From Acinetobacter silvestris (lineage in GTDB: Bacteria > Pseudomonadota > Gammaproteobacteria > Pseudomonadales > Moraxellaceae): a stretch of 64,000 bases of DNA. This document shows positions 9,520 through 19,633 of this stretch, in pieces (positions within the stretch are counted from its first letter, which is position 1; the number at the start of each line of letters is the position of its first letter). A program made the position numbers and the translations under genes. The stretch lies in NCBI RefSeq assembly GCF_002135235.1, contig NZ_NEGB01000002.1, positions 124,001-188,000 of the forward strand, given 5' to 3'. Below the pieces are notes generated by a model, which was not told where the DNA came from, ran no database searches, and saw only the letters and a list, made by a program, of their open reading frames with translations.

Positions 9520-10611
9520 ATGGGTTTTAATTGCGGTATTGTCGGCTTGCCGAATGTTGGTAAATCTACACTTTTCAATGCATTAACTAAAGCTGCTATT
9601 GCTGCTGAAAACTTCCCATTTTGTACGATTGAGCCAAACACAGGGATTGTTCCTGTACCTGACCCACGTTTAGACAAATTGACTGCGATTGTAAAACCAC
9701 AACGTGTTATTCCAACCACCATGGAATTTGTGGATATTGCCGGTCTTGTTGCTGGAGCATCTAAAGGCGAAGGTTTGGGCAACCAATTCCTTGCGAACAT
9801 TCGTGAAACTGATGCCATTGCTCATGTAGTACGTTGTTTTGAAGATGAAAATGTCATTCACGTTAATGGTAAAATTGATCCATTAGATGATATTGCAACC
9901 ATCAATACTGAGCTTGCACTGGCAGACTTAGAAACTGTTGCTAAAGCAATTACTCGTTTAACAAAGTCTGCAAAAAGTGGGGATAAAGACGCTATCGCAA
10001 CTAAAGCAGTGTTAGAAAAAATCCAACCTGTATTAGATGAAGGTAAACCTGCTCGCGCGACTGATCTTGATGATGATGAGCGTAAATTAGTTCGTGGTTT
10101 TGGTCTAATGACATTAAAACCAACCATGTATATTGCTAACGTTGCAGAAGATGGTTTTGAAAACAACCCACACTTAGAAGCTGTGAAAAAGTTAGCTGCT
10201 GAAGAAAATGCAATTGTAGTTCCACTTTGCAACCAAATTGAAGCTGAAATTTCTTTACTTGAAGATGAAGATCGCGCTGAATTCCTAGAAGCGATGGGCA
10301 TGGAAGAACCAGGTTTGAACGTGGTCATTCGTGCAGGTTATTCACTCCTTGGCTTACAAACTTACTTTACAGCGGGTGTACAAGAAGTACGTGCATGGAC
10401 CGTTAAAGTCGGTGCTACTGCCCCTCAAGCCGCGGGTGTAATTCACACTGATTTTGAAAAAGGCTTTATTCGAGCTGAATGTGTTGCATACGATGATTTT
10501 GTGCAATACAACGGTGAAGCTGGTGCTAAAGAAGCTGGTAAATGGCGCCTTGAAGGTAAAACCTATATCGTACAAGATGGCGATGTTTTACATTTCCGTT
10601 TTAATGTATAA
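9520..10611 (+). CDS. ychF: Redox-regulated ATPase YchF (Obg family)
   Basis: The start at ATG 9520 gives 363 residues, the family length, and the conserved N-terminus [20 protein letters not shown] with the P-loop GLPNVGKS; an upstream GTG at 9508 is in frame but unlikely. The switch region [12 protein letters not shown], the NVAED segment (replacing NKxD, which explains ATP preference in this family) and the C-terminal TGS domain ([13 protein letters not shown], then DVLHFRFNV) are all present. YchF binds ribosomes and negatively affects oxidative stress defence in E. coli. A strong terminator follows. Confidence 0.95.
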   Translation: MGFNCGIVGLPNVGKSTLFNALTKAAIAAENFPFCTIEPNTGIVPVPDPRLDKLTAIVKPQRVIPTTMEFVDIAGLVAGASKGEGLGNQFLANIRETDAIAHVVRCFEDENVIHVNGKIDPLDDIATINTELALADLETVAKAITRLTKSAKSGDKDAIATKAVLEKIQPVLDEGKPARATDLDDDERKLVRGFGLMTLKPTMYIANVAEDGFENNPHLEAVKKLAAEENAIVVPLCNQIEAEISLLEDEDRAEFLEAMGMEEPGLNVVIRAGYSLLGLQTYFTAGVQEVRAWTVKVGATAPQAAGVIHTDFEKGFIRAECVAYDDFVQYNGEAGAKEAGKWRLEGKTYIVQDGDVLHFRFNV

Positions 10612-10623
10612 ATTTTAAAATCT

Positions 10624-10656
10624 AAAAAAGCCTCAGTCTATCTGAGGCTTTTTTAT
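10624..10656 (+). terminator. Terminator after ychF
   Basis: AAAAAAGCCTCAG and CTGAGGCTTTTTT with a short loop, thirteen bases after the ychF stop. It also faces the end of the convergent GNAT gene. Confidence 0.9.
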
Positions 10657-10675
10657 TTTAGGACATCAAACATGA

Positions 10676-11149
10676 TTAAACCGTATGACTTTGAAAGATT
10701 TGATACTGCATTGGAACAAACTGCATTCCATTAAACACCTGAACAGCTTGCTCTAGTCGATGAAAACCTAAACGTTCATACACAGTCACTGAATTTAAGC
10801 TCGCATTGACGGTCACGTGTGCAATTTCACTGGAATTAGCAAAATACTGTCCCATTAAATAGTTCCAAAGCAATCGTGAATACCCTTGCTTTTGAAACTT
10901 TTCAGCAATAAATAAATGATACAAATGACTTAGCTTTTTTAAAGCGATGACACCAATGAGTTCTTTGTCATTTTGCGCAAGCAAATATTCAAATTCTTCA
11001 TTTTGAATCAATTCAGCAATTTTGTAACATTTAAAATGTTCGAGCGTATCAAAATTATAATTATCTAAAAATAAGGGTGCAAGTTGCTTGATCAATTGAT
11101 AAATTTGTTCTGCATCAGCGTATTTGGCTTTTCGGATTATAAAACTCAT
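10676..11149 (-). CDS. GNAT family N-acetyltransferase
   Basis: 157 residues with the GNAT order of elements: IRKAKYADAEQIYQLI at the N-terminus, the acetyl-CoA loop as HLFIAEKFQKQGYSRLL (a Q-x-x-G-Y-S version of the Q/R-x-x-G-x-G/A pattern) and a late NSVTVYERLGF typical of motif B. It should acetylate a small amine or protein N-terminus in the cytoplasm; the substrate is unknown. There is no strong ribosome site before ATG 11149. It converges on ychF. Confidence 0.85.
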   Translation of the reverse strand: MSFIIRKAKYADAEQIYQLIKQLAPLFLDNYNFDTLEHFKCYKIAELIQNEEFEYLLAQNDKELIGVIALKKLSHLYHLFIAEKFQKQGYSRLLWNYLMGQYFANSSEIAHVTVNASLNSVTVYERLGFHRLEQAVQVFNGMQFVPMQYQIFQSHTV

Positions 11150-11443
11150 ACAATATCAACGTTGAATATTCTTATAATACTTTTATCAAAAATTAAAAAT
11201 AAATCCATTTTTTATTCACAATTATTCAAAAATATAAAAAATAACTTATTTAAAATGAGTATTTTAAATAATAAAACTATTCATTCTCATCTGTAAAACT
11301 TAAATATAAATTAAAAATTCCACTGCACTGCAATAAGACTATAAATGTTTGCTTTAATTAACAACTTTACGCTTTTCAAAAAGGTTTTGTCATATTACAT
11401 TTTAGCTTAGGTACTAACGCCTCATCATATAAAGATAAAGACA

Positions 11444-11809
11444 ATGAAAAAAATCACAACAGTTTTAACAGTAGCTTTATTCTCCATGTTAAGTGCGACC
11501 GCATTTGCATGCCCTAAAGGAACGACTCTAGTCGGTGGAACTGGTCCAAATCACAAAGGTGGAACCTGTGTTGTTGCTTCAGGTACAAATAAAGCTGCGG
11601 CAAATACCAAAAACACAGCAATGAAAGCTAAAAATGATACGACTAAAGTCAAGGATCAAGCGACCCATACCGCTAAAAGCACAACCGATCTAGCCTCAAC
11701 AACCAATGTAAAACATGATGCAACTCATACAACAAAAATGAGAGCTGACAAAGCTCATACTATGAAAGATGCAACTCCTAAAGTTAAAACAGATACTACA
11801 AAACATTAA
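11444..11809 (+). CDS. Small secreted Lys/Thr-rich protein
   Basis: 121 residues. Residues 1-22 are a Sec signal peptide (MKKITTVLTVALFSMLSATAFA), with predicted cleavage before CPKG. The mature start has a Cys pair in CPKGTTLVGG and GGTCVV that may form a disulfide. The rest is low-complexity and basic, built from loose repeats such as TTKVKDQATHTAK, NVKHDATHTTK and TPKVKTDTTKH. No family is recognised. It is probably a periplasmic or surface protein; the repeated His/Lys/Thr units could bind anions or metals, but that is speculative. A strong terminator follows. Confidence 0.7.
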   Translation: MKKITTVLTVALFSMLSATAFACPKGTTLVGGTGPNHKGGTCVVASGTNKAAANTKNTAMKAKNDTTKVKDQATHTAKSTTDLASTTNVKHDATHTTKMRADKAHTMKDATPKVKTDTTKH

Positions 11810-11818
11810 TTCTTAAAA

Positions 11819-11851
11819 TAGAAAAGCGAGATTTAAAACCTCGCTTTTCTA
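11819..11851. terminator. Bidirectional terminator between convergent genes
   Basis: TAGAAAAGCGAG (11819-11830) and CTCGCTTTTCTA (11840-11851) form a perfect 12-bp stem between the secreted-protein gene (plus) and the lipoprotein gene (minus). Confidence 0.85.
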
Positions 11852-11876
11852 TACTTCATTTTAAATTTGTGCATGA

Positions 11877-12359
11877 TTAGAAGATATTACTATTGGCCTT
11901 GGTATTACCTAATGCTGGATTATCAATAGCATCCTTACATTGTGCTTTATCACGCTCATAAGCCTGTTGTTTTGGCAGAAGATTGTCACCTTTTTCCAAA
12001 TTTGCTCTTGCCCAAGTATCTAAACTGGTCAATGCTTTACGGCATAAAGCATATTTCCCTTCAGTGACTGAGTCTGTCATTTTGACATTAATGCGCCAAT
12101 CCGTACTAAGTTTACGAATCGGTTTCCGAACTTTATCTTCAATTAAATTCAATTGTTTACGATACACATATGGCTCAACCTGATTCATCAATATCCATGC
12201 TTTTTGAGCGTATGCCGTTGCGTCATTGGTTAGTTTAGGTGCAGCTTTGATTTCAACCTTCCCTTTCGATTCAGAAGATGGATTCCCACACGCTTGCAAA
12301 CCTAAAATACTGAAAAATACAGCCATCATTAGGAAAAATCGAGGCTTGACCGCAAACAT
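11877..12359 (-). CDS. Unknown lipoprotein
   Basis: 160 residues. The N-terminus MFAVKPRFFLMMAVFFSILGLQAC is a lipoprotein signal with lipobox GLQAC (Cys 24), followed by a Ser/Glu/Lys linker. The mature domain is helical with two further Cys (ALCRKAL and AQCKDAI) that may pair. No family recognised. It should be anchored in the envelope. The gene is single, between a shared terminator and the azlCD operon on the other strand. Confidence 0.65.
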   Translation of the reverse strand: MFAVKPRFFLMMAVFFSILGLQACGNPSSESKGKVEIKAAPKLTNDATAYAQKAWILMNQVEPYVYRKQLNLIEDKVRKPIRKLSTDWRINVKMTDSVTEGKYALCRKALTSLDTWARANLEKGDNLLPKQQAYERDKAQCKDAIDNPALGNTKANSNIF

Positions 12360-12457
12360 AGTGAATACCTAAACAAACAATTAACTACTATGCTAGTGAA
12401 TTCGGGTACAATACTCAACTTCAATTTACCTTTTGATTTACTCTTTCAAGGTGTGTC

Positions 12458-13225
12458 GTGTCTGAGCACAAATCTTCCCCAGTCAAACCAGCTGGTTTTT
12501 GGCAAGGTGCTAAAGATAGTCAAGCTATTATCTTTACTTATTTACCCGTTTCTTTTGCCTTTGGCGTGTCTGCAACACAATTTGGTTTCAGCGCATGGGA
12601 AGCATTATTTCTTTCGTGCTCGATGTATGCTGGTGCCAGTCAATTTTTAGTAGTCGCCCTGTTAGGTAGTGGTACATCTATTTGGATGACTGCTTTAACA
12701 GTCATCGCCCTCGATATTCGTCATGTCCTCTATGGCCCAGCTTTACAAAATTTAATCCAAGATCGTTTAAATCTTAAAAAAACCGCAATTTGGTCTTGGG
12801 GCTTAACCGATGAGGTTTTTGCCAGCGGCATGATTAAACTTTCACAACGGCGCCAAGAATGGTCAGAATCTTGGATGTTGGGGCTAAGTTTATTTAGTTG
12901 GATGTCTTGGGCACTCGGTTCATTATTAGGTGGATTATTTGCAGATCAAGTCAGCAACCTACCACAATTTTTACAAGCAGCTTTAGACTTCTTGCTGCCT
13001 GCTTTATTTCTAAGTTTCTTACTTGCTGCATTTGAAAAGAAACATACATTGGTCGTTGCAGTATCTTTACTTATTTCCGCACTGGCTTGTTATTTTATTA
13101 ATTTATCTGCCGCAATCTTTATCGGAATTCTATCTGGTATCGGTGCTGGACTGTTTAAATATTATATTTTAAAACAACATGATGACTTAAACCCTGAAAC
13201 TTCGGGAGTACAGCATGAATCTTGA
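12458..13225 (+). CDS. azlC: AzlC-family branched-chain amino acid exporter, large subunit
   Basis: 255 residues from GTG 12458 (AAGG nearby), start SEHKSSPVKPAGFWQGAKDS. Motifs typical of AzlC/YgaZ are present: FAFGVSATQFGFSAWEAL, MYAGASQFL and DIRHVLYGPAL, with about six to eight hydrophobic segments. AzlC and AzlD together form an inner-membrane exporter of valine and related amino acids (YgaZH in E. coli, known). The gene overlaps azlD by 11 bases, so the two are translated as a unit. Confidence 0.9.
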   Translation: MSEHKSSPVKPAGFWQGAKDSQAIIFTYLPVSFAFGVSATQFGFSAWEALFLSCSMYAGASQFLVVALLGSGTSIWMTALTVIALDIRHVLYGPALQNLIQDRLNLKKTAIWSWGLTDEVFASGMIKLSQRRQEWSESWMLGLSLFSWMSWALGSLLGGLFADQVSNLPQFLQAALDFLLPALFLSFLLAAFEKKHTLVVAVSLLISALACYFINLSAAIFIGILSGIGAGLFKYYILKQHDDLNPETSGVQHES

Positions 13226-13562
13226 AATCATTTTAGTGGGTATTGTGGTTGGTATCGCCAATTTTGCATCTCGTTTTGGCCCTTTATTTTTTATTCAGAA
13301 ACAGCATAAAAATAACCCCAAACGTGGTGCTATCTGGTTAAAAATTGCTTTAGGCAGTATTGGTATTGCTGCAATCAGTTCAATGCTCATTGTTGCAACG
13401 CTTCCACCTTTAATTGAAACGCCTGATAAAAGCTTTGCTATGCTTATTGGTTTTATTGTTTTGAGTACTTTATATTTTAAATTTAAGAAAATTGTACTCG
13501 CGACTTTAACCGCGGCATTGGCCTATGGATTGGTATACACCTATCTACCTCTCCATTTTTAA
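13215..13562 (+). CDS. azlD: AzlD-family small subunit of amino acid exporter
   Basis: 115 residues with four hydrophobic helices and the family segments FASRFGPLFFI and LGSIGIAAISSMLI. AzlD is the small partner of AzlC in branched-chain amino acid export. ATG 13215 lies inside the end of azlC with GGGAG upstream, a translationally coupled arrangement. No regulator is adjacent. Confidence 0.88.
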   Translation: MNLEIILVGIVVGIANFASRFGPLFFIQKQHKNNPKRGAIWLKIALGSIGIAAISSMLIVATLPPLIETPDKSFAMLIGFIVLSTLYFKFKKIVLATLTAALAYGLVYTYLPLHF

Positions 13563-13577
13563 AGAATAATAAATTAA

Positions 13578-13665
13578 AATCACTTGGAATTCGAATTAAA
13601 ATCGCGGAATTAACAGACTGCCCAACACAGAATAAAAATGCACCGACTCAAATTTCCAAGTGATT
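13578..13665. repeat. 12-bp inverted repeat upstream of purT
   Basis: AATCACTTGGAA (13578-13589) is exactly mirrored by TTCCAAGTGATT (13654-13665), 64 bases apart, between azlD and purT. It could close a folded leader RNA or mark protein binding. The enclosed sequence matches no riboswitch I know. Confidence 0.5.
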
Positions 13666-13772
13666 ACAACTATTGTCCAACAAAAATTATTATTTTATGC
13701 AAATCAAGACTTAACACGGGTATCAGTTCTGCTATGCTTAAAAGCCCAAAATCATAAGCATGGATGGTTCAC

Positions 13773-14981
13773 ATGAGCATAACTCTTGGCACCCCACTTC
13801 AATCTTCTGCTTTCAAAGTACTCTTACTTGGCTCAGGGGAACTTGGCAAAGAAGTGGTCATTTCACTACAAAGATTAGGTGTGGAAGTACATGTCGCTGA
13901 CCGTTATGACCATGCGCCTGCAATGCAAGTTGCGCATTATTCTTATACTTTAAACATGGCAGATCCTCTCGAACTTAAAACACTCATCGAACAAATAAAA
14001 CCTCATTTAATCGTTCCTGAAATTGAAGCGATTGCAACCGAGGTATTAATCGAGATTGAAAACAATAACATAGCAACTGTCATTCCCTCTGCCAAAGCAG
14101 TGAACTTAACCATGAACCGTGAAGGTATTCGCCGACTAGCTGCCGAAGAACTAGGCTTACCTACATCTGCGTATCGCTTTGCCAAGACATTAGAAAGTTT
14201 CCGTGCAGCTTGCGATGATATTGGTTATCCAAACTTTGTAAAACCTGTCATGTCATCTTCAGGTAAGGGACAATCACGAGTTAAAGAATTTTCAGAAGTT
14301 GATGCAGCTTGGGAATATGCGCAAACAGGTGGTCGTGTTAACCAAGGTACCGTCATTATCGAATCACAGATTGATTTCGATTTTGAAATTACGCTTCTTA
14401 CGGTACGTGCTAAAAATGCTGAAACAGGCGAAATTGAAACACATTACTGTGATGCAATTGGACACCGTCAAGATGCAGGTGATTATGTCGAAAGTTGGCA
14501 GCCTCAAGCCATGACTACTGCTGCATTAGAAGAAGCAAAACGTATTGCAAATAAAGTGACTGTGGCTTTAGGTGGCTGTGGCATTTTTGGCGTAGAACTA
14601 TTTGTCAAAGGTGACAAAGTATGGTTTAGTGAGGTTTCACCACGTCCACATGATACAGGTTTAGTCACTTTAGCATCACAGTTTCAAAGTGAGTTTGAGC
14701 TACATGCACGTGCTATTTTAGGTCTACCCGTAAATACTGCTCGACATAGTATTGCAGCCAGTGCCGTGATCTACGCAGGTGTAGATGCGAAGAATTTAGC
14801 ATATTCTGGCTTAAATCTTGCTTTAGAAAACCCAAATACAGACTTACGCCTTTTTGGTAAACCAGAAGGTTTTAAACGCCGTCGTATGGGAGTTGCCACT
14901 GCTCGTGCCGAAAATACCGATTTAGCGCGTCAATTGGCACAAGAAACAGCCTCAAAAGTTACGGTCAATCAAACTCAATAG
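13773..14981 (+). CDS. purT: Formate-dependent GAR transformylase
   Basis: 402 residues from ATG 13773, preferred over ATG 13764 because GGATGG lies upstream at a normal distance and the protein then starts [13 protein letters not shown]-grasp enzyme of purine synthesis that makes formyl-GAR from GAR, formate and ATP. Visible motifs: [20 protein letters not shown] (N-terminal nucleotide fold), [14 protein letters not shown] (ATP loop) and [24 protein letters not shown] (metal site). It is followed 25 bases later by glnD, suggesting co-transcription of nitrogen-linked functions. The leader contains an unexplained inverted repeat. Confidence 0.95.
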   Translation: MSITLGTPLQSSAFKVLLLGSGELGKEVVISLQRLGVEVHVADRYDHAPAMQVAHYSYTLNMADPLELKTLIEQIKPHLIVPEIEAIATEVLIEIENNNIATVIPSAKAVNLTMNREGIRRLAAEELGLPTSAYRFAKTLESFRAACDDIGYPNFVKPVMSSSGKGQSRVKEFSEVDAAWEYAQTGGRVNQGTVIIESQIDFDFEITLLTVRAKNAETGEIETHYCDAIGHRQDAGDYVESWQPQAMTTAALEEAKRIANKVTVALGGCGIFGVELFVKGDKVWFSEVSPRPHDTGLVTLASQFQSEFELHARAILGLPVNTARHSIAASAVIYAGVDAKNLAYSGLNLALENPNTDLRLFGKPEGFKRRRMGVATARAENTDLARQLAQETASKVTVNQTQ

Positions 14982-15006
14982 TTTAAAAGTTGCGGACATA
15001 TAAGAC

Positions 15007-17673
15007 ATGATCAACACAACGCCTCTGCTCTCTTACGTTTCAAGTAATCATGATATCCAAGCGATTAATCAATGGCGCACAGATATCGAAAAGCAGCTTC
15101 AGGAAAGTTTTGATTTAGGTCATCCAGTTCGTGAAATTGTCTGCACACGTTCAGATGCGATTGATGAAGCCTTAATTTTCCTATGGAATCATGTTGGATT
15201 AAATCAAAGTAATCTCAGCCTTTTTGCAGTCGGTGGCTACGGTCGCCGCGAAATGTTGCCTTATTCTGATGTCGACATCATGATTTTATCAGAAGACGAA
15301 TTGACTCAAGAGCAAGAAGCTATTGTGTCTTCATTCATTTCCTCACTCTGGGATGTCGGCAATTTCAAACCAGGTATTAGTGTACGTACCATCCGAAGTT
15401 GCTTTGAGCAAGCCACCAGTGACTTAACCGTTGCGACTGCGCTGATTGAAGCCCGAATCATTACTGGCAATCAGCACCTTGCTAAATGGCCACGTCGTAT
15501 TGTTTCACAAACATGGACCGACAAAACCTTCTTTGATGCAAAAATGGATGAACAAGCTCGTCGTTATGCTCAACATAATCATACTGAAAGTAATTTAGAA
15601 CCTGACATTAAAAATGCACCAGGTGGTATTCGTGATATCAACCAAATAGGTTGGATTGCAAAACGTCATTTCCGTGTCAATCGAATCTATGATTTGGTTC
15701 ATTTAGGCTTTATTTCTGAATTTGAGCTTGGTGTGCTCGAAGAAGCAGAAAATTTCCTCTGGGAAATTCGCCACCATTTACATCGTCTCACCAAACGCGA
15801 TGAAAACCGATTATTATTTGATTATCAACGTGAAATCGCTGCAAAATTTGGCTATACCCGTGAAGATGATCATCATCCTAACTACCCAATTGAACAATTC
15901 ATGAAGCGGTATTATCGTACAGCTCAACAGGTTTCAACCCTGAATGAAATGTTACTCGCTTATTTCAATGAGTCCGTTATTACCCCACGCTTACCCAATT
16001 ACGAACGTAAAATTGAAAGTATTAATGACAATTTCAAATTGGTTGATGGCAAACTGGCAGTTCAACATCATAAAATATTTGCAGAAAAACCCAGTGCTAT
16101 TTTAGAAATATTCTATTTATTGGCCAATCGTCCTGAAATTGAAGGTATACGTGCTCGTACATTGCGTCTACTCATTCTTGCAGCAAAACGCATCGATACC
16201 AATTATCGAAATAATCCTGCTCATCAAGCATTATTTATGTCGATTATTCGTTCGCCCTATCGTTTATATGAAACTTTGGTGGCAATGAAGCGATATGGCG
16301 TATTGGGTAATTATATCCCTGCATTTGGGCAAATTTTAGGTCTTATGCAATATGACTTATTCCATATTTATACTGTAGATGCACATACGCTGTTGTTGAT
16401 ACGCAATTTAAATCGTTTTAAAGAACCTGAATTTGCGAAAGATTACCCCGTCGTTAGTTCAGTTTTCCAGCGTCTACGTCGCCGTGACATTGTATTGCTC
16501 GCAGCACTATTCCATGACATTGCCAAAGGTCGTGGTGGTGATCACAGTGAATTAGGTGCGGCAGATGCGATTGAGTTTTGTCGGGCACATGGCTTCACTG
16601 AACGTGAATGCAACCTTGTCGCTTGGCTCATTCAAAACCACTTATTCATGTCGATGACTGCACAGAAAAAAGATATTTCAGATCCAGATATCGTTAAAGG
16701 TTTTGCTGAAAAACTGGGAGATATGGAACATCTCGATTATTTGTACACCTTGACTGTAGCAGATATCAATGCGACCAATCCAAAACTTTGGAACACTTGG
16801 CGTGCATCCCTCATGCGCCAGCTCTATACACATGCGCGTGATGTCATTCGCTCAGGTTTAGATCGTCCAGTTGATTATCAAATGTTAATTGAAGATACTA
16901 AATTTACTGCCAGTGAAAACTTAGTGAATGATTTTTCTTTAGACGATGTCGAAAAAGTATGGCAAGAGCTAGGAGATGAATATTTCATTAAAGAGTCAGC
17001 AGATGAAATTGTCTGGCATACTCGCGCTATTTTGCAGCATGGTGACAATCCTGCACCCTTAGTACTCATGCGAGCGCACCGTAAAGCAGCACAAGATGCC
17101 GTACAGATTTTTATTTATACCCAAGATCAGCCTAATTTATTTGCCACTACCGTAGCGGTACTCGATAAAATGAATCTGGATGTCCAAGATGCACGTATTA
17201 TTACTGCAACCAAAGCATTCAGTTTAGATACGTATGTGGTTTTAGATCGTTTTGGAACACTATTAACCGATCCAGAGCGAGCACTCACTGTTAAAGAAGC
17301 CTTGGTCAAAGCATTGACTCATTCCGATATTTATCCTGGTTTAATGCAACGTCGCATTCCACGTCAGTTAAGACACTTTGAAATTGAAAATACTGTAGAC
17401 GTTACTTTAAACGAAGCCTTACAACAAAATATGGTTGAAATTTCAACACTAGATCAACCTGGTTTACTTGCAAAAGTTGGGGGCATCTTTATGATGCAAG
17501 GTTTAGACATTCACTCTGCTAGAATTGCAACGCTTGGTGAAAAAGCAGAAGATATCTTCTTTGTCACCAAAACGGGTGGGCAACCATTAAATGAACATGA
17601 GGCACAAATATTTGCTGAGCAGTTAAAATCAGCACTTGATGAAGCTTCTAATCAGGTTTTTAGTCAGCATTAA
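15007..17673 (+). CDS. glnD: [Protein-PII] uridylyltransferase/uridylyl-removing enzyme
   Basis: 888 residues, full length. Domain order: nucleotidyltransferase with [19 protein letters not shown] (residues ~77-95, catalytic Asp pair SDVD), helical linker with [11 protein letters not shown] hydrolase with [17 protein letters not shown] (~residues 500-515), and two C-terminal ACT domains ([20 protein letters not shown] and [21 protein letters not shown]). GlnD senses glutamine and adds or removes UMP on PII proteins, setting nitrogen control. It sits between purT and dapC on the same strand with short gaps. Confidence 0.96.
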   Translation: MINTTPLLSYVSSNHDIQAINQWRTDIEKQLQESFDLGHPVREIVCTRSDAIDEALIFLWNHVGLNQSNLSLFAVGGYGRREMLPYSDVDIMILSEDELTQEQEAIVSSFISSLWDVGNFKPGISVRTIRSCFEQATSDLTVATALIEARIITGNQHLAKWPRRIVSQTWTDKTFFDAKMDEQARRYAQHNHTESNLEPDIKNAPGGIRDINQIGWIAKRHFRVNRIYDLVHLGFISEFELGVLEEAENFLWEIRHHLHRLTKRDENRLLFDYQREIAAKFGYTREDDHHPNYPIEQFMKRYYRTAQQVSTLNEMLLAYFNESVITPRLPNYERKIESINDNFKLVDGKLAVQHHKIFAEKPSAILEIFYLLANRPEIEGIRARTLRLLILAAKRIDTNYRNNPAHQALFMSIIRSPYRLYETLVAMKRYGVLGNYIPAFGQILGLMQYDLFHIYTVDAHTLLLIRNLNRFKEPEFAKDYPVVSSVFQRLRRRDIVLLAALFHDIAKGRGGDHSELGAADAIEFCRAHGFTERECNLVAWLIQNHLFMSMTAQKKDISDPDIVKGFAEKLGDMEHLDYLYTLTVADINATNPKLWNTWRASLMRQLYTHARDVIRSGLDRPVDYQMLIEDTKFTASENLVNDFSLDDVEKVWQELGDEYFIKESADEIVWHTRAILQHGDNPAPLVLMRAHRKAAQDAVQIFIYTQDQPNLFATTVAVLDKMNLDVQDARIITATKAFSLDTYVVLDRFGTLLTDPERALTVKEALVKALTHSDIYPGLMQRRIPRQLRHFEIENTVDVTLNEALQQNMVEISTLDQPGLLAKVGGIFMMQGLDIHSARIATLGEKAEDIFFVTKTGGQPLNEHEAQIFAEQLKSALDEASNQVFSQH

Positions 17674-17715
17674 TCTTAAATCTTATTCTTTATTTTTTAA
17701 TCCGGTAATTGTTTC

Positions 17716-18885
17716 ATGAACTCAAGTTTGTCCCTATTACATCCTTATCCATTTGAAAAGTTAAATGCACTTTTTCAGGATGTGCAACCCGCAGCTCTAC
17801 CTTTGATCCCACTTTCAATTGGTGAACCAAAGCATCCTGCTCCAGAGTTTGTGAAGCAAGCCATTATTGATAATTTTCAGCATCTTTCAACCTATCCAAA
17901 CAGTAAAGGCATCGCTGAATTACGCCAAAGTATTGCAAATTGGTTGACTCGCCGTTTTAAGCTTAATTCAATCAGTGCTGAAGATCAGATCATTCCAGTC
18001 ACAGGCACTCGTGAAGGTATTTTCTCATTTGTACAAGCCTTAATTAATCGTGATGAAGCACCTTATGTCGTCATGCCCAATCCCTTTTACCAAATCTATG
18101 AAGGCGCAACACTTTTAGCAGGTGCAAAGCCCTATTTCATTAACTGCACTGAAGAAAATCATTATCTGGGTGATTTTGATGCTGTACCCGCAGCAGTCTG
18201 GGAAAAAACGGCCTTATTATTTGTATGTACCCCAGGTAATCCAACAGGTGCAGTACTCTCCAAGGAACAATTTAAAAAATTAATTGCCCTTTCAGACCAA
18301 TATAATTTTGTCATTGCTTCTGATGAATGCTATTCAGAATTGTGGTTTGACCAAGCGCCCACAGGTCTTTTAGAAGTCTGTGCTGAAATCGGCCGTGATG
18401 ACTATAAAAATTGCATCGTATTTCATTCGCTGTCTAAACGTTCGAATTTACCAGGGATGCGTTCGGGCTTTGTTGCAGGCGATGCAAACTTGCTTAAACC
18501 TTATTTAAAATTCCGTACTTATCACGGCGCAGCAATGCCTGTACAACATCAGCTGGCTTCTATTGCAGCATGGAATGATGAAACCCATGTTGAAGAAAAC
18601 CGTAAGCTCTATCGTGCAAAATTTGATTTATTTCAAATTGAATTGGGTACCTTATTGCCATTACAAAAACCAGATGCAGGATTCTACTATTGGCTAAAAG
18701 TAGATCACGATGAAAATTTTGCCAAGATGTTGATGGAAAAAGCCCATATTAAAGTACTGCCAGGTCGTTATTTATCTCGTGATACTCCGCAAGGTAATCC
18801 GGGTGAAAATCATGTTCGTTTAGCTTTAGTCGCGGATATTGCTCAGTGTGAAGAAGTGGTTAAACGCCTAAAAGCGATTTTATAA
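17716..18885 (+). CDS. dapC: Succinyldiaminopimelate transaminase
   Basis: 389 residues, class I/II PLP aminotransferase. N-terminal MNSSLSLLHPYPFEKL and IPLSIGEPKHPAPEFV are typical of DapC. The PLP lysine lies in FHSLSKRSNLPGMRSGF, and NPTG and SDECYSE give the other cofactor contacts. It converts N-succinyl-2-amino-6-ketopimelate with glutamate in the succinylase branch of lysine and peptidoglycan synthesis. The glnD-dapC adjacency is common in related gammaproteobacteria. An intrinsic hairpin follows. Confidence 0.9.
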   Translation: MNSSLSLLHPYPFEKLNALFQDVQPAALPLIPLSIGEPKHPAPEFVKQAIIDNFQHLSTYPNSKGIAELRQSIANWLTRRFKLNSISAEDQIIPVTGTREGIFSFVQALINRDEAPYVVMPNPFYQIYEGATLLAGAKPYFINCTEENHYLGDFDAVPAAVWEKTALLFVCTPGNPTGAVLSKEQFKKLIALSDQYNFVIASDECYSELWFDQAPTGLLEVCAEIGRDDYKNCIVFHSLSKRSNLPGMRSGFVAGDANLLKPYLKFRTYHGAAMPVQHQLASIAAWNDETHVEENRKLYRAKFDLFQIELGTLLPLQKPDAGFYYWLKVDHDENFAKMLMEKAHIKVLPGRYLSRDTPQGNPGENHVRLALVADIAQCEEVVKRLKAIL

Positions 18886-18893
18886 TTTTAAAA

Positions 18894-18921
18894 GTGCAAA
18901 GCCTTCAATTAGGCTTTGCAC
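18894..18921. terminator. Hairpin between convergent dapC and lysE-type gene
   Basis: GTGCAAAGCCT (18894-18904) and AGGCTTTGCAC (18911-18921), perfect 11-bp stem. Only a weak T-run follows, but its place between two convergent genes fits a shared terminator. Confidence 0.65.
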
Positions 18922-18934
18922 GATCTCAACCTAA

Positions 18935-19552
18935 TTAAGCAAAAATCAATATCATAGCGAAAAAAAGAAAACAGCCACTCGAAATATAATAAAGCCACTG
19001 CGATTTAGCCTTTAACCAATTCATCCATTTTTTATGACTGATTAATTTTAATACCAACAAATTCCAAATCAGAACAATACTAATCATCCAAGTACTCAAT
19101 AATACTTTTTGAACTGTATTAAAATCCTGATCAATCAAAATGATTAAACTACTATAGAACATTATATTTTTTGGGTTAAGTAAGCTGGATTGTAGACCCA
19201 TTCGAATATTGCTAAAAACTAAATGAGATTGCTGCACGTTCTGAACGGACTTGATATCAAATTCAATGGGCGTTTTAGCATACATAAAACACAGATAGGC
19301 TAAATAAATCAGATAAATTGCACCACCAATTTGAATATATTTAAGTAGATCAACATTGATTTTTTCCAATAAAAATAAGCTACTCAATATAGCGATCAGG
19401 ATAAGTGCATTTCCTAGTGCGATCCCAATGCACACCCAATGCGCAGATTTTTTACCTTTGCGTAGAAGTGTCGTAATAATCAGAAAAAAATCAGGCCCCG
19501 GTGAAAGTAAAGCCATAAAGTGAGTTAATGCAATAATCAAAAACAGTTCCAT
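18935..19552 (-). CDS. LysE/RhtB family amino acid exporter
   Basis: 205 residues from ATG 19552 (GAAG upstream); the longer TTG start at 19564 is less likely. The N-terminus MELFLIIALTHFMALLSPGPDFFLI carries the family motif SPGPD, followed by GIALGNALILI and about six membrane helices, with NPKNIMFYSSLI in the middle. These inner-membrane proteins export amino acids such as lysine, threonine or homoserine; the substrate here is not known. Read in the same direction as, and about 80 bases downstream of, an AraC-type regulator, which may control it. Confidence 0.87.
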   Translation of the reverse strand: MELFLIIALTHFMALLSPGPDFFLIITTLLRKGKKSAHWVCIGIALGNALILIAILSSLFLLEKINVDLLKYIQIGGAIYLIYLAYLCFMYAKTPIEFDIKSVQNVQQSHLVFSNIRMGLQSSLLNPKNIMFYSSLIILIDQDFNTVQKVLLSTWMISIVLIWNLLVLKLISHKKWMNWLKAKSQWLYYISSGCFLFFAMILIFA

Positions 19553-19633
19553 ATCTATCTTCAAAAAATTTTAGATAGTTTAAAAAAATCGAAACTTAGA
19601 CTCTTGTATAAAATTGCGCACTTATCTATATCA

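Noticed and set aside
13562..13772. A purine or ZTP riboswitch upstream of purT
   Set aside because: The leader has an inverted repeat but lacks the conserved cores of the guanine/adenine and ZTP riboswitches, so no riboswitch is called.
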